Source: Patescibacteria group bacterium
Lineage (GTDB): Bacteria; Patescibacteriota; Patescibacteriia; S139-126
DNA: 8,956 nt
Reading direction: 5' to 3'
NCBI GenBank assembly: GCA_015485755.1
Contig: WFTD01000099.1
Coordinates: 1 to 8,956 of the forward strand
Every line of letters starts with the position of its first letter. The stretch's first letter is position 1. Under the pieces are notes generated by a model. The model searched no databases. It was given only the letters and a program-made list of their open reading frames with translations, and was not told where the DNA came from. A program made the translations under genes and the position numbers. Positions 1-6,600 of the stretch are shown here, one piece after another.

Positions 1-21
1 GTTAATATTAATATAATTTAT

Positions 22-1299
22 ATGAGCAAAGACAAGAAAAAGAAAAATAAACACAAAGATGATATCAGCGGTTTTTTGCGGCAGGATAGCGATCTGATCA
101 AACCAGACCAAACAGCTAGAGGATCAAGTTTGGCCTATTTGTTGTTGGCTTTTGTTTTTGGTTTGTTTGGCGGTATTTTTGGTGAACTTTATGTAAATAA
201 TTATTTAGCCGCTTGGGGAATACCGGCAACTAATATTTACCAGCAATATGGCAATGCCGGAAATGAAGCAAAAGAGCCGGAGGTAATTGTATTTAAATCG
301 GTTGACAAAAATAAAACTGACACTGATTTTGATAAGTTGATTGAGACAGCCGCAGCTAGTGTTGTTGGTATTTTTCCAGCTAAGGACAATGCCGAAACTT
401 TGTGGGATAATGTTTATTTGCCAGAGGACCAGCTTGGCAATGGTTTAATTTTGACGGCTGATGGTTGGATTGTTACAACCAAATCCGTGGTTGATAACAG
501 CCAGGGGAAATATAAAGTGGTTTTGGCTGACAAAAAGATTTTTACAGTTAGCGAGATTGTTTTTGACCCAGTATCAGAGGCGGTATTTTTAAAAATTGAC
601 GCTGACGGCCTGAAGGTGGTTAAATTTGCTGAAAGATCACAATGGCGCGTAGGCAATAGTTTGTTTGTTTTGGGCAATGCCTTTGCCGACGGTGGAATTA
701 GTATAGTAGAGACAAACCTCAATAAATTAGTTTACCAGTCAATTGACAAACCAACTGATTTTATCCAGTCTAGTGAAAAGTTTAATAAATTAGCATTGCT
801 GGCTGACAAGGTTGATAAAATTTTATTTGGCAGTCCAGTTTTGAATAGGCAGGGCGAGATTATGGGGTTGGTTTTTTCTAGTGTTGATGGCGGATCTACC
901 GTATTGCCTAGCCGCTATTTAGAAACAGCTATTGACAATATTATTACTTTGGGAGAAATTGTAAGGCCTTATTTGGGAGTATCATATTTGGATTTGGCTC
1001 ACACTTTGGGGCTTCCGGGTGAGATTAGCGAAGGGCAAACCAAGGGAGCTGTTCTGTATGGAGAAAAGAATTCTTTGCCAGCGGTTGCTCCTTCATCACC
1101 AGCGGCTAAGGCTGGCCTGAAAGCAGGTGATATCATCGTGGCAGTAAATGATGAGCCAGTTGACGCTTACAATTCTTTGACTGATTTGGTCCAACAATAC
1201 AAAGTAGGCGATGTTATCAAACTTACAGTTATTTTTGAGGGCGAGCAGAGAGAGGTTGAAGTAGCGCTTGATAGCCTGCCTGAATCAACGCTTGAGTAA
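22..1299 (+). CDS. Membrane-anchored HtrA/DegP-like pseudoprotease with PDZ domain
   Basis: 425 residues. A lysine-rich cytoplasmic N-terminus (residues 1-12) is followed by one hydrophobic segment at about 36-58, a linker, a trypsin-like domain at about 104-310 and a PDZ domain at about 314-416. The HtrA fold signature is clear: GNGLILTADGWIVT (139-152), DPVSEAVFLKID (182-193) and RPYLGV (315-320) opening the PDZ. The catalytic triad is gone: the His of the usual TNNHVV is S155, the Asp of the usual D-LAVLKI is E186, and the Ser of GNSGGP is F269 (motif reads LFGSP). There is no histidine between residues 12 and 326, so another general base is unlikely. Active relatives degrade or refold damaged envelope proteins; this one more likely binds protein C-termini as a chaperone or scaffold outside the membrane (inference). 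Only 21 bases precede the start and they hold no Shine-Dalgarno. The gene ends at a hairpin terminator. Confidence 0.9.
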   Translation: MSKDKKKKNKHKDDISGFLRQDSDLIKPDQTARGSSLAYLLLAFVFGLFGGIFGELYVNNYLAAWGIPATNIYQQYGNAGNEAKEPEVIVFKSVDKNKTDTDFDKLIETAAASVVGIFPAKDNAETLWDNVYLPEDQLGNGLILTADGWIVTTKSVVDNSQGKYKVVLADKKIFTVSEIVFDPVSEAVFLKIDADGLKVVKFAERSQWRVGNSLFVLGNAFADGGISIVETNLNKLVYQSIDKPTDFIQSSEKFNKLALLADKVDKILFGSPVLNRQGEIMGLVFSSVDGGSTVLPSRYLETAIDNIITLGEIVRPYLGVSYLDLAHTLGLPGEISEGQTKGAVLYGEKNSLPAVAPSSPAAKAGLKAGDIIVAVNDEPVDAYNSLTDLVQQYKVGDVIKLTVIFEGEQREVEVALDSLPESTLE

Positions 1300-1314
1300 A
1301 ATTTGCTCCTTGTC

Positions 1315-1343
1315 AAAACAGCGTCAACTTGACGCTGTTTTTT
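1315..1343. terminator. Bidirectional intrinsic terminator between convergent genes
   Basis: Perfect inverted repeat: AAAACAGCGTCAA (1315-1327), one base, then TTGACGCTGTTTT (1329-1341), continuing into a run of six T (1338-1343) on the plus strand. It lies 15 bases after the stop of the HtrA-like gene. On the minus strand the same stem is followed by TTTT. The stop codon and last codons of the convergent HTH gene (from 1324) are inside the hairpin, so one element probably serves both genes. Confidence 0.85.
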
Positions 1344-1635
1344 GGTTTGGCTGAATATAGGCCTGCGAAGGAGAAAATTTTTTATTTGTTATTCTCCAGC
1401 GGTCAACATATCTCCCCAAGCCTTTATTGTTGAGATGAAATTGGCGGCGTTTAGTCTGTTGTGACCATTTGAGCAGGGAGTCAAAGTTTATTTTGTATCT
1501 GCCTCTTACTACAATATAGACAACTTCGCCATCTTTGATGGCTTGTCGTATGGTTTTGTCAGATACACCAAATAGTTTAGCTGCCTCTGACACTGATAAA
1601 CGCAAGGGGATATTTGATTTGGTGTTAGTTTTCAT
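1324..1635 (-). CDS. Small excisionase/MerR-type helix-turn-helix DNA-binding protein
   Basis: 103 residues. Residues 13-58 match the excisionase-family HTH domain: LSVSEAAKLFGVSDKTIRQA is the helix-turn-helix (13-32), followed by a short beta wing (VVYIVVRGRYKINFD, 38-52) and the typical SLLKW end. The remaining 45 residues are basic (KRRQF at 62-66, then RYVDRWRITNKK), unlike the domain, and may add DNA contacts. Family members are transcription regulators or recombination directionality factors. No integrase or phage gene is nearby, so a stand-alone regulator is more likely. The ATG at 1635 directly abuts a 16-bp perfect inverted repeat that covers its own promoter, which points to self-repression. 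There is no Shine-Dalgarno and the predicted leader is only about 22 bases. The reading frame runs into the shared terminator; its last codons, AAA ACA GCG TCA AGT TGA, form part of the hairpin. Confidence 0.82.
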   Translation of the reverse strand: MKTNTKSNIPLRLSVSEAAKLFGVSDKTIRQAIKDGEVVYIVVRGRYKINFDSLLKWSQQTKRRQFHLNNKGLGRYVDRWRITNKKFSPSQAYIQPNQKTASS

Positions 1636-1670
1636 AAAATAACTTCTAGATTATTCTAGAAGTTATTTTA
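1635..1670. promoter_or_regulatory. Probable operator: perfect 16-bp inverted repeat over the HTH gene promoter
   Basis: Arms 1635-1650 and 1655-1670 are perfectly complementary around the spacer TTAT. Each arm holds TTCTAGA-like sequence. Read on the plus strand, TTCTAGA occurs at 1644-1650 and 1654-1660, exactly 10 bp (one helical turn) apart, with a weaker TTTTAGA at 1666-1672. The distal arm contains the minus-strand -10 box, and the repeat ends at the start codon. A bound protein would block RNA polymerase. Predicted transcription starts inside the repeat, so the full hairpin would not exist in that mRNA, which favours a DNA operator. The HTH protein itself as ligand is an inference. Confidence 0.65.
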
Positions 1671-1693
1671 GAATAAATTAAATAATCAGTCAA
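1665..1693 (-). promoter_or_regulatory. Sigma70-type promoter of the HTH gene
   Basis: Read on the minus strand: TTGACT (-35, 1693-1688), a 17-bp spacer, TAAAAT (-10, 1670-1665). Both boxes match consensus at five of six positions with optimal spacing. The start of transcription should fall near 1658, about 22 bases before the ATG. Confidence 0.7.
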
Positions 1694-1759
1694 CTTTTAG
1701 TTTTGGTTAAGCTAAATTTTTTCCTTTAAGCAATGCAATTTGAGTGAATTTAACCTCTG

Positions 1760-1791
1760 TTGAAAACCATAAATTTGAGGTATGTTATTAT
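1760..1791 (+). promoter_or_regulatory. Candidate promoter of the sigma/anti-sigma operon
   Basis: TTGAAA (1760-1765) lies upstream of TGTTATTAT (1783-1791). The latter can be read as an extended -10 (TG-N-TATTAT, 1786-1791; spacer 20) or as TGTTAT (1783-1788; spacer 17). The region 1671-1860 is otherwise AT-rich with no reading frame. No GGAAC-type ECF -35 box was seen, so there is no sequence sign of autoregulation by the sigma factor. The leader would be about 60 bases. Confidence 0.45.
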
Positions 1792-1860
1792 ATATAAGAT
1801 ATTCTGGACATTTATTTAGTTTTGTTTTGTAATAAATAACTGTTTTTTTCGTCTAAGTAT

Positions 1861-2412
1861 ATGAAAGCATTTAAAAAAATAAAATATTCCTTATTGGTAG
1901 AAAGAGTGCGGCAGGGCGATAAAGATGCTTTTACTGTTATTTTTGATGATTATTATCCCAAGATATTCCGTTATGTTTATTTCAAAGTGCCGCGTTTAGA
2001 GACTTGTGAAGATTTGAGCAATGAAGTATTTTTGAAGTTTTGGCAAGCTACTTATCATGACAAAAAAAAGGTGAGAGACCTGCAAGCATTTCTATATAGG
2101 ATAGCCCATAACACAGTGATTGATTTTTACCGAACGCGCAAAGCAGAAGTGAGTTTGAATGAAGCCATAAATGCTCCGGACGAGCACAGCGAAAAGATTT
2201 TGAAGGATATTAATATTGATCAGGATATGAAAAAGGTAATTGAAGCATTGCGCGGATTGCCGGATGACCAAGCTGAAATTATTAGCTTAAAATATATTGA
2301 AGAGCTGTCAGTCAAGGAGATTGCCCAGATAACTGGCAAAAAGGAAAATAATGTTAGAGTTATTTTGCACCGCGCTATAAAAATTTTACAAAACAAACTA
2401 AACAACAATTAA
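1861..2412 (+). CDS. RNA polymerase sigma factor, sigma-70 family, ECF-like
   Basis: 183 residues, the usual length for a two-domain ECF sigma factor. Sigma region 2 spans about 14-94 (VRQGDKDAFTVIFDDYYPKI; then DLSNEVFLKFWQAT; FLYRIAHNTVIDFYRTRK is region 2.4-like, contacting the -10 element). After an acidic linker (about 100-122), region 4 spans about 124-178, with the -35-binding helix-turn-helix LSVKEIAQITGKKENNVRV (149-167) preceded by the typical LPDDQAEIISLKY. It redirects RNA polymerase to a small set of promoters. The next gene starts 3 bp after its stop and encodes a membrane protein, the usual arrangement for an ECF sigma and its anti-sigma factor. No Shine-Dalgarno precedes the ATG. 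Its targets are unknown; the surface-protein gene downstream is the obvious candidate (inference). Confidence 0.93.
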   Translation: MKAFKKIKYSLLVERVRQGDKDAFTVIFDDYYPKIFRYVYFKVPRLETCEDLSNEVFLKFWQATYHDKKKVRDLQAFLYRIAHNTVIDFYRTRKAEVSLNEAINAPDEHSEKILKDINIDQDMKKVIEALRGLPDDQAEIISLKYIEELSVKEIAQITGKKENNVRVILHRAIKILQNKLNNN

Positions 2413-2415
2413 GCA

Positions 2416-3381
2416 ATGACTAGTTGGCAGGAACAATTGAATAAATTAAAAAGTTTGCAGCCAACCCCGCAAGTAATAGAGAAACAAAAAGGGGTGGTGT
2501 TGGCACAGATTGCAAATGAGGGCAGGAATGAGGCGGTTGAGATGTCATCCTGGCGATATGTTTTGTCTCATCCTTTTTTGGTTAAACCACTGGCCTATGT
2601 GGCGGCAGTGGTTTTGTTGTTGGTTGGAGGTTCGTATTACACTATGTCAGCTGCAGTTAATTCTGAGCCAGGCAATGCTTTTTATCCGGTAAAGGTTCAG
2701 TTTGAAAAGTGGCAAACAGCTTTGGTTCCTAGCAGCGATGCGGACAAAGTGCAAAAGCAAATTGAGTTTGTTGACAGGAGATTGGCTGAACTGTCTAAGG
2801 TCAGCCAAGAGGAAACCCAGCCGTTTGACAAGCAGACAAAAGTTGCAGTAGTTGCCAAACACTTGAATTCATCCCTACAAGAGGTCAAGGATACTTTAGA
2901 AAAAGCAGCTCAGGATTCAACCGAGGAAGAAGTGGTAAAGGTGGCTAAATTGGTGAAAGACAAGTCAGTTGATGTTCAGCAATCTTTGAGCCAATCAGAT
3001 TTGCCAGCAGAAGTTAGAACTGTTTTGATCAGAGAAGTAGAGGATGTTCAGTTGAGCGCTTTGCAAGTGCTGATTGACAGGTACAAAAAAGAGCGTGATC
3101 AATTGATCAAAGCTGATATTGAAAAACAACTGCAAGACAAGGTAGCTGAACTAAGCGGAAAGGTTAGTCTATTGCCAGAAGATCAGCAAACAGATCTGTT
3201 TGTCAAATTGCAGTCAGCTGATAGTTATATCCAAGAAGAAAATTTTGCTCAGGCATTGGCAGAGATCAAGGCGGTAAACAATGCATTGTTAAACCAGAGC
3301 AAGGAAGAGCAAGTTTTGGGAGTGGAAGAATTGACAGTGGATAACCAAAATGGATCTTCAACTGCCACTTCTACAAAGTAG
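2416..3381 (+). CDS. Single-pass membrane protein, DUF5667-like, probable anti-sigma factor
   Basis: 321 residues. The N-terminal about 50 residues are cytoplasmic and mostly helical. One membrane segment (about 55-79, LVKPLAYVAAVVLLLVGGSYY) is followed by an extracytoplasmic region. Just after the membrane comes NSEPGNAFYPVKVQFEKWQ (82-100), the hallmark of the DUF5667 family (S-PG--LYPVK), and then long charged helices, probably coiled coil, to about 290. The last 30 residues are polar and low in complexity. It starts 3 bp after the sigma gene's stop without its own ribosome binding site, so translation is probably coupled. The role as anti-sigma factor is inferred from context and topology; the cytoplasmic part shows no zinc-binding HxxxCxxC motif and the protein has no cysteine. 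The external helices could sense envelope state. Confidence 0.8.
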   Translation: MTSWQEQLNKLKSLQPTPQVIEKQKGVVLAQIANEGRNEAVEMSSWRYVLSHPFLVKPLAYVAAVVLLLVGGSYYTMSAAVNSEPGNAFYPVKVQFEKWQTALVPSSDADKVQKQIEFVDRRLAELSKVSQEETQPFDKQTKVAVVAKHLNSSLQEVKDTLEKAAQDSTEEEVVKVAKLVKDKSVDVQQSLSQSDLPAEVRTVLIREVEDVQLSALQVLIDRYKKERDQLIKADIEKQLQDKVAELSGKVSLLPEDQQTDLFVKLQSADSYIQEENFAQALAEIKAVNNALLNQSKEEQVLGVEELTVDNQNGSSTATSTK

Positions 3382-3386
3382 GCAGT
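3361..3386 (+). terminator. Possible weak 3' hairpin across the anti-sigma stop codon
   Basis: ACTGC (3361-3365) pairs with GCAGT (3382-3386), and CTAC (3371-3374) pairs with GTAG (3378-3381) around AAA, with a five-base bulge on one side. The stop codon is in the stem. There is no clean T run after it, so termination here would be weak at best. Confidence 0.3.
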
Positions 3387-3395
3387 GGTTGTTAA

Positions 3396-3413
3396 TTGAC
3401 AATAAAATAAAAT
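3396..3413 (+). promoter_or_regulatory. Candidate promoter elements upstream of the surface-protein gene
   Basis: TTGACA (3396-3401) is a perfect -35 hexamer, but 17 bp downstream only CTGAAT (3419-3424) is found, three of six matches to a -10. Alternatively TAAAAT at 3403-3408 or 3408-3413 could be a -10, but without a good -35. The transcription start of the highly expressed gene at 3692 is therefore unresolved, and use of an alternative sigma factor is possible. Confidence 0.3.
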
Positions 3414-3464
3414 GAAGTCTGAATGAGTGCACGCTGGCAAGCGAGTATTATTCAGACTTCATTT
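3410..3464. repeat. 15-bp perfect inverted repeat with inner hairpin
   Basis: AAATGAAGTCTGAAT (3410-3424) and its exact reverse complement (3450-3464) enclose 25 bases, which themselves contain CGCT-GGCA-AGCG (3432-3443). As RNA this makes a two-tier stem. It could terminate the upstream operon (only ATTT follows), or cap the 5' end of the next transcript. Nothing shows it to be a mobile element. Confidence 0.7.
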
Positions 3465-3474
3465 GGGAAGTCTG

Positions 3475-3669
3475 GCAGTTCAAGTGCAACTACTTGGACT
3501 GCTTGGGTTCATTTGAACCCGCCTAAGCTCATTAGAACCTTGATTTGATTCCTTAATTGGGATGGTTGGACGTTTGGGGGCTGGTTATGTCAGCCAAAGG
3601 TCGAACCAGCGTCAGATAACCTACCAGTTAAGGGTCAATCGCAGGTAGCTACAGGTTCTAGTGGGTTTA
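3475..3669 (+). ncRNA. Candidate structured RNA leader of the surface-protein gene (unrecognised family)
   Basis: Four consecutive structures can be paired by eye. Hairpin B: GCAGTTCAAGT (3475-3485) with ACTTGGACTGC (3492-3502), 11 pairs including one G-U, loop GCAACT. Hairpin C: GGGTTC (3505-3510) with GAACCC (3515-3520), loop ATTT. Helix D: 3524-3540 with 3653-3669, 17 uninterrupted pairs including three G-U, closing a 112-base interior. Inside D, helix E pairs 3550-3560 with 3624-3634 (11 pairs, two G-U). Inside E, long hairpin F pairs 3563-3583 with 3591-3608 (5, 3, 3 and 5 pairs separated by two G-G mismatches and a GGG bulge), loop GTTATGT. The structure ends 22 bases before the ATG at 3692. 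It does not match tRNA, tmRNA, SRP or RNase P signatures that I know. It could be a cis-acting leader or a separate small RNA. Confidence 0.6.
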
Positions 3670-3691
3670 AAAATAATTAATCAGTTTCTGT

Positions 3692-6600
3692 ATGAAAAAA
3701 TATTTAATCGGTTCACTGACAGTCCTTACGGTGATGTGGGCAATGGGCTTGTCACTGCTTGTGGCAGCTCCGGCTAGCGCTGCTGTAGGCGACTTGGTCA
3801 AGTCAGCTTCTTCTCCCACTGTTTATGTGGTTGGAGCTGACGGTGTAACCATCATGCCGTTCCCTCATGCTAATGTTTATTCTTCATGGGGTTATCCGGC
3901 TGATTTTAGCACCGTTATGACCAAGGACCTCTCCAGCTATACCGTGGGGCCAAATGTTGAATTCCGCAGTGGTTCCTTGGTAAAAGGAGATGGTCCAGCC
4001 GTCTACTACATTGAAAACCGCACCAAGAGACCAATCATTTCTGATGTAGTCTTCTTGGCATTGGGCTGGGATTGGAATGATATCACTTGGTTGTCTGACG
4101 CTTTCTTGGCAGACTATCCAACTGGTTCTCCAATCAGCTCATCTTCAATGCATCCAGACGGTTCTTTGGTCAAATATGCAGGCAGCCCAGCTGTTTACTT
4201 GATTGACGGCGGTCAAAAGAGGCCATTTGCTTCAGCTGCAGCTTTTGAGGCAAACAGATACAATTGGGCTGATGTTATCACCATTCCTGACACCGAGACT
4301 TATCCTGATGGTGCTCCTATCACCGGTTATGAGCAGGCATTGTCCTTACCTCAAGGTGTAGGCGCTGCTTCTCAGCAGACCGGTTCAGGTTTGACTGTAT
4401 CTGTTTCCCCAATGAACCCAGCTGCTACTACTATCATTGCTGATAACAGTGGTACTGCAGTTGGCCAGTCATTGGTGCCATTCTTGGCAGTTAACTTCAC
4501 CGCTTCAGCTGACGGTGATGTGAAAGTAACCAGCTTGAGATTCAAGAGAAAGGGTATTTCAACTGATAGTGATATCTTGAATACCTATCTCTATGACAGC
4601 AATATGAATCGTTTGGCATTGGGTGGTAGCTTGTCTTCCAACTACCTCACCTTCAACGATCCAAACGGTTTGTTCACTGTTCCAGCTGGTACAACCTACA
4701 CTGTCTACTTGCGCGCTGACTTGAATCAGAGCGTAAGCTCAGGCAAGACCATTGGTTTTGACATTGAGTCTTCCTCTGATGTCACTACTGATGGAGCTGC
4801 TGTAGCTGGAAGCTTCCCAGTTAGCGGCAACTTGATGACCACCGCTACTGTTTCTGACCTTGGTTATGCTTCATTTGGCACACCAAACCCAACTGGTAAT
4901 GCCAATGTTGATCCAGGCCAGAACAATTTTGAGGTTTGGAATGATACCGTGATGGCTGGTGATCAGGATATTGAGTTGCGCCGCATCAAATTCACCAATG
5001 TTGGCAGCATCCAGCAAGATGACTTGCAGAACTTCTATCTCTATGCCAACGGCGTTCAGATAGCTGGCCCAGTCCAGATGAACGCTGATAGAGAAGTCAT
5101 TTTTGACTTGTCTGCTTCACCTCTTGCTATTGACAAGGGCGTAACCAAGACCTTGTCTCTCCGCGCTGACATTGTCAAAGGCGCAACCAGAACCTTCAAG
5201 TTCACCATCCAGTATCAAGATGATGTCTTGGTCTGGGATGCCAATTACGGTGTTTACACTCAGCCTTACGGCGGTTCTTCCTGGTCAGTGATTCAGCCAG
5301 CTGGTACTTACACCATCAACGCTGGTTCAATCACTGTTTCCAGAGCTGCTGATTCACCAACTGGCAACGTAGCCCAGGGTGCAACTAATGTTCACTTGGC
5401 TCGCTTCAATTTTGACGCCAGCGGTGAAGACATCAAGATTTCCAACTTGCTCGTGTCTGTTGACACGCCAAACAATGGCGGTTTAGACAACGGTAGAGTT
5501 GTTGTCAACGGCACCCAAGTTGGTTCTACCAGCGATTTGGCTGAGTGGGGTGGTACTCCAACTACCTTCAACTTTGGCTCCAGCTTTATTGCTGAGGCTG
5601 GTAAGACCACAGTCGTTGATATTTACGCTGATATCAAGACTTCAACCAGCAGTCAGGTCCAGACTGGTAATGTGACTGTTTACTTGCAGACCGGTTCATC
5701 CAATGGTCAGGGAGTAAACTCATTGCAGACAATGAATGTTCCATCATCCAATGTGATGGGCAACACCTTGTCTGTCCAGGCTGGCAGCTTAAGCGTCACC
5801 TCTAACGCTGCTTATGGCAACCAGACAATGGTGCCAGGCACCCAGAATGCTAGAGTTGGCAGCTTTACCCTTACTGCTGGCAGCGCTGAGGGCGTAACTA
5901 TCACCTCAATTACTGTTGGTTTGTCCAGCGCTGAGGCCGCTTCCACCACCAACATGAAGTTGATGAAGGACGGCGCTCAGATCGGCAGCACTATTGCCAA
6001 CCCATCCACTTCCAACTTATTCTCCGGCTTTAGCTTTGATATTCCTGCTTCCGGCAGTGTTGTGATTGATATCTATGCTGATTTCAAGAGCAACGCTGAC
6101 AAGGGTCCATGGCAGGCAACTATCTCAGCTAACGGAGTAAGCGGAATTGGTAAAGTTACTGGCAATTCTGTGTCTGCCCCAACATCTGCTTTGAACTTGC
6201 AGACAATCACTATCAGCAACGGTTCATTGTCAGCCTCACTTGATGCTTCAGCTCCAGATTCTGACATCATTTTGGCTGGCGCTACCAAAGTCCATATGAA
6301 TGCAGTTAAATTCACTGCTCTTTATGAGGACTTTGAGGTTCAGGAGATTACCTTTATTGTTCCAGCTGCCGCTGCTGATAACGTTGCTAAAGTCATTATT
6401 GAGTATCCAACTCAGAATGGCGGTACCGCAACAGCCGAAGGTTACTTGGCCAACGGTTCTGTAACCTTCACTGGTCTGAACATGTTTGTGCCGCGCAATG
6501 ACAGCGCTGTCATGCATGTCTACATTGACACCACTACCATCCAGAATGGTGCTGACAGTGGCGATGAATTCTCAGTTGACTTTGACGCAACTGGCGCTAC

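Larger units (their letters stand above)
3382..3691 (+). other. 310-base gene-free region rich in nested inverted repeats
   Basis: No credible reading frame occurs. The stretch holds, in order: a TTGACA box (3396-3401) with weak TAAAAT boxes (3403-3408, 3408-3413); a 15-bp perfect inverted repeat (3410-3464); two short hairpins (3475-3502 and 3505-3520); a long nested structure (3524-3669); and an AT-rich 22-base tail up to the start codon of the surface protein. No Shine-Dalgarno is present in the tail. Confidence 0.7.

Noticed and set aside
414..722. Antisense open frame inside the HtrA-like gene
   Set aside because: It is the complement of a well-supported coding region and has no recognisable domain or start signals. 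The same applies to short frames opposite the sigma, anti-sigma and surface-protein genes.
1324..1635. HTH gene as part of an integrated phage or transposon
   Set aside because: Excisionase-like domains can belong to mobile elements, but no integrase, attachment-site repeat or other phage gene is present in the window.
1810..1837. ATTTATT/AATAAAT hairpin in the sigma-operon leader
   Set aside because: Seven A/T-only pairs with a 14-base loop in AT-rich DNA are expected by chance.
3505..3520. GGGTTCATTTGAACCC as a tRNA T-arm
   Set aside because: The loop and stem do not fit a 5-bp stem with a 7-base TTC loop, and no acceptor, D or anticodon arm can be placed around it.
3576..3610. GGGGGCTGG and GGTCGAACC as tmRNA ends
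   Set aside because: They lie only about 30 bases apart, within one hairpin, with no tag-peptide reading frame and no CCA-proximal acceptor stem.
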